Assembly (NCBI GenBank): GCA_020445165.1 | Contig: JAGRHE010000159.1 | Span: 1 to 6,417, forward strand | DNA: 6,417 bases | Reading direction: 5' to 3' | Source of the DNA: Gammaproteobacteria bacterium | Lineage (GTDB): Bacteria > Pseudomonadota > Gammaproteobacteria > Chromatiales > Sedimenticolaceae | Part shown: positions 1-6,221 of the stretch, piece after piece | Layout of the letters: the number at the start of each line of letters is the position of its first letter | Numbering within the stretch: the stretch's first letter is position 1 | Made by a program: the position numbers and the translations under genes | The notes under the pieces: model-generated | Databases searched by the model: none | Seen by the model: the letters and a program-made list of their open reading frames with translations, nothing else | What the model was told of the DNA's origin: nothing

Positions 1-378
1 TAGCGCAGCAGATCATCTATGGGGATGCGACTGTCTGATGGTCGGCCGAAGCGGGCATTTGCCGTCCAATCGAACTCGGTCCGCCAAGCGCCATTCACCG
101 GACGCGCATGGTCTGACCCTGCCGGTGGATGAAATACTCCAAACACTCGAGCCAGTGGCCGCCAGCGTTCTGAAGGTCTGGCCCGACGGCCCCGTGCCCG
201 GCGTGACGTGACGACCGTGTCGAGCCGGTGCACGCTTTGCGGGCCGCCCAAGGGATCAAACATGGGTAGGGCTCTGGAATGCTCCGTCTTCGTCGTACCC
301 CAAGGGGCGCTTGCGGCAGGTGACGGCAACCGTCGGGTACGCTACCGTGGCATTTCGATCTCGCCAATCGTGCTGGGA

Positions 379-398
379 TTGTGAGATACTGCTCACAA
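379..398. promoter_or_regulatory. Perfect inverted repeat, possible operator
   Basis: The arms TTGTGAG (379-385) and CTCACAA (392-398) are perfect reverse complements separated by ATACTG. The arms resemble LacI-family operator half-sites. They also contain the TGTGA/TCACA core of CRP/Vfr sites, but here the cores are 8 bases apart instead of the 6 usual for CRP. A weak sigma70-like promoter overlaps it: TCGCCA at 361-366, a 17-base spacer, then GATACT at 384-389, each box matching 4 of 6 consensus positions. Repressor binding would then block the -10 box. It lies 145 bases upstream of the start at 544. The symmetry is seen directly; the operator role is inferred. Confidence 0.35.
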
Positions 399-405
399 GG
401 CTTCG

Positions 406-419
406 GGCAGGAGCCTGCC
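406..419. repeat. Short GC-rich inverted repeat in leader
   Basis: GGCAGG (406-411) and CCTGCC (414-419) are perfect reverse complements around a 2-base centre. As RNA this gives a 5-base stem with a GAGC loop. It begins 8 bases after the 379-398 palindrome. No T-run follows, so it is not an intrinsic terminator. It could be a second protein-binding dyad or a stem near the 5' end of the operon's leader; chance is also possible. Confidence 0.3.
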
Positions 420-530
420 ACCCGTCATAGCAAAGCTGTTGACAGCACTGCCGGCAAACTCCCTCTCTATCCTGCGCATGCCATGTTCAGGTTCGAGAAG
501 CGGCAGACGGGTGACGTTTCGCCATGAACC

Positions 531-536
531 GGGAGA
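531..536 (+). promoter_or_regulatory. Ribosome binding site deciding the ATG at 544
   Basis: GGGAGA lies 7 bases before the ATG at 544, a good Shine-Dalgarno position. The same frame stays open upstream to a TTG at 439 and an ATG at 478. The added N-terminus there shows no family resemblance, while the family-like sequence begins with MSSEAIRPST at 544. Confidence 0.6.
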
Positions 537-543
537 ACTTGTC

Positions 544-1860
544 ATGTCGAGTGAAGCCATTCGGCCGTCCACGTTGGACGGCATCAAACGCCTCGCCAAG
601 TCGATCAAAGTCGAGCGAGGCATCCAGCACACGCAAGCCCTGGACGCCGCCGCGCAGGTAGCGGGATTCCAAAACTTCCGCCATGCGGGCAATGTGCTGC
701 GCGCCGCTCCCAAAATGGGGCGTTTCCACCCCGGCCACCGTGTCTTCCTGACTTCCTACTGGAAGGACCGCGATGGTGGCGCGACCGGACGCGAAACACT
801 GAGCATCTGGCTATCGGTTCCGTGGGCTGATCTCATCACAGTGCTCCAGTTGCAGAACCACCGTGCACTGGCGGACTTTCGTGCAGAGGGGCCTGACCAT
901 TTGGCGCGTGAGCACTTGCAAAGTTCGCAGTCAGCAGCTCGACGTGCGGTCTGCGCAGCCGCACGCGCACTGCATTTCATGGATGCGACGAAGCTGCGTC
1001 CGTCCAAGAGTCATAGCCGCGCCTTTCCCGGCGGGCGGTCTAGCAATGCAGTTCCTGGCCGCGACCACTACAGCATCTGGTATGACCGTCAGACGAAGCG
1101 CTATCTTTTCGCGGACGAGCCCTATGAGAAGGCCGTTGAAGGCAAGGCGCAGGAGCGCGAGGCCTGGGCGAAGGAGCATGGCTTCGCCATCGTCAAGCCT
1201 GAGTGGGCGGGCATGTACGCGCCCGATGTCGGTTCCCGTCTCTACCTGATCGCGGACGAAACGAAGGGTATCCCGCTGGCGCCCATCGCAGCGGAACTGG
1301 ACAAGCTGCCTTCGCCCATTGTCGAAGCCGGATGGGACGGAGAATCCGCACCGATGACACCGTTCTTCGTGAGCCCTGGCACCATTGCCAAGGCTGCTGC
1401 TGCGAAGGACAAGCCGACGGCGCCACGTAAGCAAAATGGCCAGCGCAATTCGGTTGGCTATGTCCAGACCTTCGTTGGCCCGCAGCGCCGTCCGAAGGGA
1501 CGGATGCCGATTGAGGCGCACGCGCACGTCGGTCGCCTGCTGAAGTCGGTGCTCAAGGATACCTACCACCGCAAGGGCGTCTACAACCGCCTCAATGCGA
1601 TTCGCAGTGAACTCGACGAGTGGACGCAGCGCGAGTACAACCATGCCGAACTGCCGAATGAGCAGTTCTTTGATTTGTACTACCACGAGTCTGGATCGAC
1701 GTTTCCCCGGGGGCTTGCCGAAGCCGACCGCGAGCGTCATGTGCAGAGTTTGGCGCACGCCAAGAAGCTCCTGGGCGAGCACTATCCCGACTGCCCACCG
1801 CTGCGGTCACTGCTGAAAAAGGTGGATGCCGCAGTCAAGTCGTTGCGAGACTGGAACTGA
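544..1860 (+). CDS. DUF5623-like protein of unknown function
   Basis: This is a 438-aa soluble protein with no signal peptide or membrane segment. I recognise its N-terminus (residues 10-50, with IKRLAKSIK, GIQHTQALDAAA and GFQNFRHA) as typical of DUF5623 proteins from proteobacterial accessory DNA. The segment also resembles the short helical module (basic helix, then SHSQAL-type helix, then GFxxW-type turn) at the start of many plasmid and mobile-element proteins. Further features are an aromatic segment at 178-190 (SIWYDRQTKRYLF), an Ala/Lys/Pro-rich linker around 280-300, and a charged helical C-terminal part (320-438). No catalytic motif is evident. The start is set by GGGAGA 7 bases upstream. 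The gene sits 12 bases before the nuclease-NTPase gene, so the two are probably co-transcribed and may act together. The family call comes from memory of sequence; the function is unknown. Confidence 0.8.
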   Translation: MSSEAIRPSTLDGIKRLAKSIKVERGIQHTQALDAAAQVAGFQNFRHAGNVLRAAPKMGRFHPGHRVFLTSYWKDRDGGATGRETLSIWLSVPWADLITVLQLQNHRALADFRAEGPDHLAREHLQSSQSAARRAVCAAARALHFMDATKLRPSKSHSRAFPGGRSSNAVPGRDHYSIWYDRQTKRYLFADEPYEKAVEGKAQEREAWAKEHGFAIVKPEWAGMYAPDVGSRLYLIADETKGIPLAPIAAELDKLPSPIVEAGWDGESAPMTPFFVSPGTIAKAAAAKDKPTAPRKQNGQRNSVGYVQTFVGPQRRPKGRMPIEAHAHVGRLLKSVLKDTYHRKGVYNRLNAIRSELDEWTQREYNHAELPNEQFFDLYYHESGSTFPRGLAEADRERHVQSLAHAKKLLGEHYPDCPPLRSLLKKVDAAVKSLRDWN

Positions 1861-1863
1861 GGG
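1859..1863 (+). promoter_or_regulatory. Ribosome binding site overlapping the upstream stop
   Basis: GAGGG overlaps the TGA stop (1858-1860) of the DUF5623-like gene and lies 9 bases before ATG 1873. It would be only 3 bases from the alternative GTG at 1867, so the ATG is preferred. The arrangement suggests translational coupling of the two genes. Confidence 0.5.
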
Positions 1864-1872
1864 CTTGTGGCA

Positions 1873-4224
1873 ATGTCACGCATAAGACAAGACCAACAAA
1901 CGCAACCGCAGCCGGTTCGTCCCGAGGCCGAGTTGGAAAGCCGGCTGGCAGCGGCACTGTCCGCTGCCTTCCCCAATATTCCCCGAGAACAATTGGTCGA
2001 ACAACGGCGCTTCACCGTGCGCCTCGGTCACAACACGCATGAGTTCGACAGCGCGGCCCAGTGGGAGAAAAGCGGGCGAGCGGACGTAATCATCTTTCAT
2101 GATGGGCGCCCGCTCGCCGTGGTGGAACTCAAGCGGGAGGATCTTTCGCTTACTCATGCCGACTATGAGCAAGCGCAAAGCTATGCGAACCAGATGACTC
2201 CGCGACCTCCTCTTGTTGTTGTCACGAACGGACGCGAGACCCGCATCTACGACGCCAACACAGGGCAACTTTGGTCCGGCGAGCAAGACGCCGCGAACGC
2301 TGTAGCCCGTCTGCTCGCCAATGCCGCCAAATTGGCGGTGGAGGAGATGCGATGGGCGACTGAAGCTTTGATGGGCCGGGAAACCGGGGTCTGGGTTCCC
2401 ATCGTGCGATCAGCAACTTCAAGACTCCTGGCCGAAATGACTGATCCACCCGGTCAGTCCGATCGCGCCTTCGCAGAGTTTCTTCTGTTCCCTCGTCATA
2501 GTGCCTTCGCCGCAATCGAATCGGCACTGGCCGGGACGACCTTCACAATTGTCGAAGGTGCCGCACAGAGCGGCAAGAGCAGTTGTCTGCGCGAACTCGC
2601 CTTGCGCACTCAGGACAGTGAAGACTTGGCTGTCCTGATGTTGCGAGGCTCAGGGCCGGGGCTGTTTCAGTCGCTGGCCAACTTGTTCGCCATCGAGCTT
2701 GAATGGAATCTCACCGCGAACGACGCCCGCCAGTGGCTGCGACGGATGTCTACCGGACTAGGAGGGCCTGCACTATTGCTCGTCATCGACGACGTAGAGC
2801 CAAGTACGCCGATGGCCGCTGACGTAGAGGAACTGGCCAACCTGCGACCTGGCAATAAGCTCAATGTCATCCTGACCACTGATCACGCAGAACGACTGGC
2901 CAAAGCTCCAAACGGTCGAACGCAGACAGCAGTGGGAACCAAAGCAGAGGTCATCGAGATCGGTCCCTTGGGGTTGCAAGAGTTTCAAAATGCGCAGCGT
3001 GTTCTCGCCAATCACAAAATTCACTTCCAGGAGGGCGCGGAGTACGCAGAGGACTACCGTGCGCCGTGGGTACTACGCACGATCTATGACGATGCCGCCC
3101 GTGACCCGCGGCACCAAAACCCGAACGGCGCCTTGCTTCTTCCACCGGCGCTTGGCCTGGAACTTGTGGATGCGGCGCGCCGGAGCTACGCCAATCAGGT
3201 GGACCTGCTTCGCGGCTATCGTGTGCTTGCGCGTTGCACCCTTGCCGACGACGGCGCCCTTTCGGCCGAACTGGCCCTGGCGGCAGCGAATGGCTTCGTC
3301 ATACGACAGGACGCACTTTCCGACGAAGCCCGCCATGCGGTAGCCGACCTTAGTTCAAAGGGTGCCGTGCGCAGCTACCGTCACGCAGGCGGCGAAGACA
3401 TTGTTGTGCCGACCATTCCTGCCGCGTTCCTTGCAGAGCTTGCCGATGCCGCTGGCGACGAACTCGCGCGGCGCGCTGCGGTAAGCCCGCAGGAAGCCGG
3501 CGCTTGGCTCGGCCACCGCTTGGTCGCTGTCTATCTCGGAGACTTGGTCGGTGCGCAGGCGATTCACAGCATGGCGGAGAAAACGGGCGGATTCAGTTCT
3601 GGAATCATCGACGGCCTTCTCGCCATCGAGCCCACCGAGGAGCCCGTCGAAAACGCGCTTGTTGCGACGGCTGCGCCAAACGGTCGGTTGATTCATATGA
3701 AGATCGAAGGCGAAAAGGCTTGGCTGTCCAATCGCCATGGCGATGCCATCGGCGAACCCTTGGATCTCGGAGCGGATCGCCCGCACATGTATGGCAATAC
3801 GACGGCTTGGATGATCCTGGGACAACTTGCCAGGCTTCCCACGGCGATGGTTGGCATTGACAGCCAGCGCATGGACGCCTGGATTTTGCTGAACATCGGC
3901 AAGTGTCCTTTCCCCTTACTACGCGCGAACGAAGAGGGGTTGGGCCATCTTGTACACGACCTCGGCGATCGCGGTCGCGTCCTTTGCCACGATCGAGGCC
4001 CCATCGAGGCAGCGACGCAGGCGATGGCCGATCTATTTTCACGTCCTTGGACGCACGCGGACGAATGGGTTGATGCCGCAATCGAAACCGGGTCTCTACC
4101 ACTTCTGCATCGCTTGACTATTGCGCTGCGTACGGTGCGACTGCGCAACATACATGATCTCTCCGATTGGGCCGATGTGACGCTCAGAGAGCGTGTGCTC
4201 CCCACACTCAGCGCGGCCCTTTGA
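1873..4224 (+). CDS. HsdR_N-type nuclease fused to STAND-like NTPase
   Basis: This is a 783-aa protein, counted from ATG 1873. Residues about 14-135 look like the N-terminal nuclease domain of type I restriction HsdR subunits: an early Glu-rich helix (E18-E22), D71 in GRADVIIF, E85-L-K87 in VVELKRED, the HsdR hallmark QxxxY (Q100, Y104), and a VVVTNGRETRIYD strand. Residues about 200-400 form a P-loop NTPase: Walker A GAAQSGKS (229-236), Walker B LLLVIDDV (301-308), and an ILTTD strand (333-337) like the sensor strand of STAND/NB-ARC ATPases. Residues about 438-523 could be a winged helix. The remaining roughly 260 residues match nothing I know and may be the sensor. No SF2 helicase motifs are present, and no hsdM or hsdS gene lies nearby. 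The likely role is DNA cleavage controlled by NTP-dependent sensing, perhaps as anti-phage defence; this is inferred. The gene probably forms an operon with the DUF5623-like gene. Confidence 0.85.
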   Translation: MSRIRQDQQTQPQPVRPEAELESRLAAALSAAFPNIPREQLVEQRRFTVRLGHNTHEFDSAAQWEKSGRADVIIFHDGRPLAVVELKREDLSLTHADYEQAQSYANQMTPRPPLVVVTNGRETRIYDANTGQLWSGEQDAANAVARLLANAAKLAVEEMRWATEALMGRETGVWVPIVRSATSRLLAEMTDPPGQSDRAFAEFLLFPRHSAFAAIESALAGTTFTIVEGAAQSGKSSCLRELALRTQDSEDLAVLMLRGSGPGLFQSLANLFAIELEWNLTANDARQWLRRMSTGLGGPALLLVIDDVEPSTPMAADVEELANLRPGNKLNVILTTDHAERLAKAPNGRTQTAVGTKAEVIEIGPLGLQEFQNAQRVLANHKIHFQEGAEYAEDYRAPWVLRTIYDDAARDPRHQNPNGALLLPPALGLELVDAARRSYANQVDLLRGYRVLARCTLADDGALSAELALAAANGFVIRQDALSDEARHAVADLSSKGAVRSYRHAGGEDIVVPTIPAAFLAELADAAGDELARRAAVSPQEAGAWLGHRLVAVYLGDLVGAQAIHSMAEKTGGFSSGIIDGLLAIEPTEEPVENALVATAAPNGRLIHMKIEGEKAWLSNRHGDAIGEPLDLGADRPHMYGNTTAWMILGQLARLPTAMVGIDSQRMDAWILLNIGKCPFPLLRANEEGLGHLVHDLGDRGRVLCHDRGPIEAATQAMADLFSRPWTHADEWVDAAIETGSLPLLHRLTIALRTVRLRNIHDLSDWADVTLRERVLPTLSAAL

Positions 4225-4464
4225 GCACCACTTGGCAGAGAAGACGTTGGTGCACACTGACCGCAAGCACTAGTTCTGGCGGAGTGGCGGTAACAAGCAC
4301 ATTGCCGCCCGATTCTGGCCATTGGCTCAAGGTCCGTTTAGGCCGAGTAGCACTCGTCGGCCATCCGGCAGTGATGACGGCGCAAAAACCGGAGATGAAG
4401 ATCACTGATGGATGACGAATTGTTGCGGAGCACCAGCAGCACATGGCAAGTGATCGACATACGG
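4225..4464. other. Convergent intergenic gap
   Basis: These 240 bases separate the ends of the plus-strand operon and the minus-strand pair. A 6-base inverted repeat (GCACCA at 4225-4230, TGGTGC at 4248-4253) directly follows the stop codon, but it has a 17-base loop and no T-run, so I do not call it a terminator. No strong intrinsic terminator is visible for either operon. Short open frames on both strands have no recognisable content. Confidence 0.5.
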
Positions 4465-4983
4465 CTAAGGGCCATTCCAGCCGGTGCTGAAATCCAGTTC
4501 TCTGATCATTCGAAAGCTATTGATGCAGCGTATGCCGAACGTCGCGCAGACATCCGGCACGTGTCGATTAGCGCCTTGTCTGGACGGTTTTGACGATTCT
4601 GTCGTGACAACACAGCGATTGGTCAGGTCCCTGAGCGCATAAGATAGGAGGAAGGGATCGCGTCCCATTTTTATGAGTTCGTCATCCGTTGGATTGGCGA
4701 CATATCCACCATAGGTGATGCGGGCAACGAGGTCTTGTTCGGCTTCTTCACCCAAGAGAAGAGCATCCTTTACGTCTTTGGCTTCTGCCCAACTAGCTAG
4801 TTCGTCCATTTGGCCGATCTTATCGCGCGTGTCGGAGAATTCCTCGTACATCTCGATCGGAATCTTGATGTTTCCGCTTAGCCCCTGAAAGACGAGCCAA
4901 TCCCAAAATTCAGGCACCCGCGCGATGGGGTAGTAATCGCGCTTGGCATCAATCAGTGTGTTGGCATCCAGCAAATACAGCAA
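4465..4983 (-). CDS. DUF4411 PIN-like protein, putative RNase toxin
   Basis: This 172-aa protein matches the DUF4411 family, a PIN-like group. The N-terminus has the typical strand with acidic residues (LLDANTLID, D6 and D12), followed by YYPIARVPEFWDWL and GNIKIPIEMYEEF (E44, E47, E48). A central acid lies in GRDPFLLSYA (D109), and the end has VVTTES (E129), NRHVPDVC (D144) and FGIRCINSFRMIRELDF. PIN domains use such clustered acids to bind metal and cut RNA. All expected acids appear present, so it is probably active. The start is TTG at 4983, supported by AAAGGA 7 bases upstream; an ATG at 4988 is out of frame. It follows the Xre-ImmA gene by 11 bases and is probably co-transcribed and perhaps coupled. 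Its role as a toxin is inferred from this pairing. Confidence 0.85.
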   Translation of the reverse strand: MLYLLDANTLIDAKRDYYPIARVPEFWDWLVFQGLSGNIKIPIEMYEEFSDTRDKIGQMDELASWAEAKDVKDALLLGEEAEQDLVARITYGGYVANPTDDELIKMGRDPFLLSYALRDLTNRCVVTTESSKPSRQGANRHVPDVCATFGIRCINSFRMIRELDFSTGWNGP

Positions 4984-4990
4984 CGCATAA

Positions 4991-4996
4991 TCCTTT
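4991..4996 (-). promoter_or_regulatory. Ribosome binding site supporting a TTG start
   Basis: On the minus strand AAAGGA overlaps the TAA stop of the Xre-ImmA gene (4997-4995) and lies 7 bases before the TTG at 4983. No in-frame ATG or GTG lies nearby upstream, so the TTG start is favoured. A weak start codon may keep toxin output low relative to the regulator. Confidence 0.55.
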
Positions 4997-6182
4997 ATAC
5001 GGCCTGCCCGGCGCTAAACAGGTTGTGAACTTTGATCGGCTTCACGCCGAGCAGCATGCCTGCTTTGGTTGTAGTCAATGCGCCGGAATAGGTCAGCCTT
5101 TCGACTAGACTAACCAGCGCGCCCAACTTGTAGCGGCGAAGTACGTAGTAGCTGGGCCCGCCTTCTTGCTCGCGGTTCTTTTTCTTGTCCTTCTCCCGCT
5201 GAGCGATCCACTGTTGCTTAAAGAACGCGCGCAATTGCTCCCAAGGTTCCCTGGCAATATCGCCGCGCCGGAACAGCCGGTACGACACATGGGCGCTGCT
5301 CACTTTTTGCGCAAATGCGTAGCGAGAAATCTCCGCTTGCATGTCTTCCGGTTCGCTGCTCGATAGCGTAAAGCCTGCGAACTCGGCATCTGGGAGCAAG
5401 ACTTCACTGGCAACGTCGTTGCAGAACTTTTCGATCCGCCGCTCGGCATAGGCCCCGCTGATGCCCGTTTGGCCTAGTACGATATGGGTTAGTTCATGCA
5501 GCAGCGTAAACGACCAGGCAGATTTTGCGTCCTGATCGTTGATGACGATAAAAGGCGCAATTTCATCTGCAAGGGCGAAGCCCCGAAACGACGCAACGCT
5601 GATATTGGTATGAAACGAACCGAGATTTCCTCTCAACAGAACGAATATGCCTGCGGCCTCCGCCTGGCTCCGCAGGAACTTGAATGCTTCGTCATGAGAT
5701 GGCTGGGAGCGATAGTCGTCGAGATCGAGCCTGAGCGTTTCGCGGAGTGTTCGCGCGACGCGGGACACCCCTTGTTCGACGGCGCTGCCTCCGACAAAAG
5801 CCAGGCGAATGTCTTCATCTTCGTCGACGAGGGTTTCGCGTACGGTGCTCTGGCACGCCCTGATTTCCCGAATCAGGGCATCGACGTAGGAATCTTCCTG
5901 TTCTTCGAGGGTATCCGGAAGCGTCCGGAAATCTTCACCGCGGTCTCCGATGCCCGGTGGCCTGTCCAGGTAAAACGTGAGCAAAGGCCGACGGTAGAGT
6001 TTGGCCATCTTGAGCAACATGGCGCGGGACGGCTGCTTGTCGCCGCTCTCATAGGCAAGCAGTTTTTCTTCAGCAGTCGCAGCTTTGCCGTCGGCAATCT
6101 GGAGCTTGGCTGCTGCTTGGGCGACCTCTAAGCGAGACGTTTCACGCGCCCATGACAAGATTATGTGATTGATTTTCGGCAT
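4995..6182 (-). CDS. XRE-family HTH and ImmA/IrrE metallopeptidase protein
   Basis: This is a 395-aa protein. Residues about 7-75 are an XRE-type helix-turn-helix: LSWARE, AQAAAKLQI, YESGDKQPSRAMLLKMAKLYRRPLL run in the order seen in this family. Residues about 165-265 are an ImmA/IrrE (COG2856) zinc peptidase domain with HELTH (229-233) and a downstream IEKFCNDVASEVLLP helix, where E251 is the probable third metal ligand. The C-terminal 120 residues include a basic stretch (328-338) and a possible second helix-turn-helix (GALTTTKAGMLLGVKPIKVHNLF, 367-389). Such proteins act as DNA-binding regulators or antitoxins, some cleaving a partner repressor. It is first in a pair with the DUF4411 gene, and autoregulation is likely. 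ATG 6182 is the only sensible start. A strong GGAGGAGGAG (6207-6198) lies about 15 bases upstream, farther than usual. Confidence 0.9.
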   Translation of the reverse strand: MPKINHIILSWARETSRLEVAQAAAKLQIADGKAATAEEKLLAYESGDKQPSRAMLLKMAKLYRRPLLTFYLDRPPGIGDRGEDFRTLPDTLEEQEDSYVDALIREIRACQSTVRETLVDEDEDIRLAFVGGSAVEQGVSRVARTLRETLRLDLDDYRSQPSHDEAFKFLRSQAEAAGIFVLLRGNLGSFHTNISVASFRGFALADEIAPFIVINDQDAKSAWSFTLLHELTHIVLGQTGISGAYAERRIEKFCNDVASEVLLPDAEFAGFTLSSSEPEDMQAEISRYAFAQKVSSAHVSYRLFRRGDIAREPWEQLRAFFKQQWIAQREKDKKKNREQEGGPSYYVLRRYKLGALVSLVERLTYSGALTTTKAGMLLGVKPIKVHNLFSAGQAV

Positions 6183-6197
6183 GTTTCGAAGGGCTGA

Positions 6198-6210
6198 CTC
6201 CTCCTCCCTT
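6198..6210 (-). promoter_or_regulatory. Purine-rich ribosome binding site for Xre-ImmA gene
   Basis: Reading the minus strand, AAGGGAGGAGGAG ends 15 bases before ATG 6182. The match to the anti-Shine-Dalgarno sequence is very strong but the spacing is long. No in-frame start codon lies between, so either the long spacing is used or the site only contributes weakly. Confidence 0.45.
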
Positions 6211-6221
6211 GCTTAACCCTT

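Larger units (their letters stand above)
1..543. other. Upstream region without a convincing gene
   Basis: No reading frame here resembles a protein family I recognise. A plus-strand frame open from the left edge ends with a TGA at 36-38 and reads AQQIIYGDATV at its end, which could be the tail of an upstream gene. A second open frame runs from the edge to a TGA at 209-211. Neither is long enough to decide. A 108-codon minus-strand frame (95-421) is rich in Arg, Cys, Pro and His, as expected for a chance frame in GC-rich DNA. The last 165 bases carry two inverted repeats and probably the promoter and leader of the operon that starts at 544. The rest may be ordinary intergenic DNA or a decayed gene. 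Confidence 0.45.

Noticed and set aside
95..421. Minus-strand frame of 108 codons in the left region
   Set aside because: Composition (Arg, Pro, His, Cys, Trp) is that of chance translation of GC-rich DNA, and no motif or good ribosome binding site is visible.
439..444. TTGACA as a consensus -35 box
   Set aside because: No acceptable -10 box lies 16-18 bases downstream; the nearest TATCCT (468-473) is 23 bases away.
931..1782. Minus-strand frame of 283 codons opposite the DUF5623-like gene
   Set aside because: It is antisense to a gene with recognisable family sequence, is rich in Arg and Leu, and matches no family; long antisense frames are common in GC-rich genes.
1873..4224. Conventional type I restriction HsdR subunit
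   Set aside because: The nuclease domain fits, but no DEAD/DEAH-type helicase motifs follow, the protein is shorter than typical HsdR, and no hsdM or hsdS gene is present.
4408..4593. Plus-strand small frame of 61 codons overlapping the end of the DUF4411 gene
   Set aside because: Most of it is antisense to the conserved C-terminus of DUF4411, and its nearest GGAG is 13 bases from the start, too far to be persuasive.
5496..6131. Plus-strand frame of 211 codons opposite the Xre-ImmA gene
   Set aside because: It lies entirely antisense to a well-supported gene with intact HTH and HELTH motifs and has no recognisable content.
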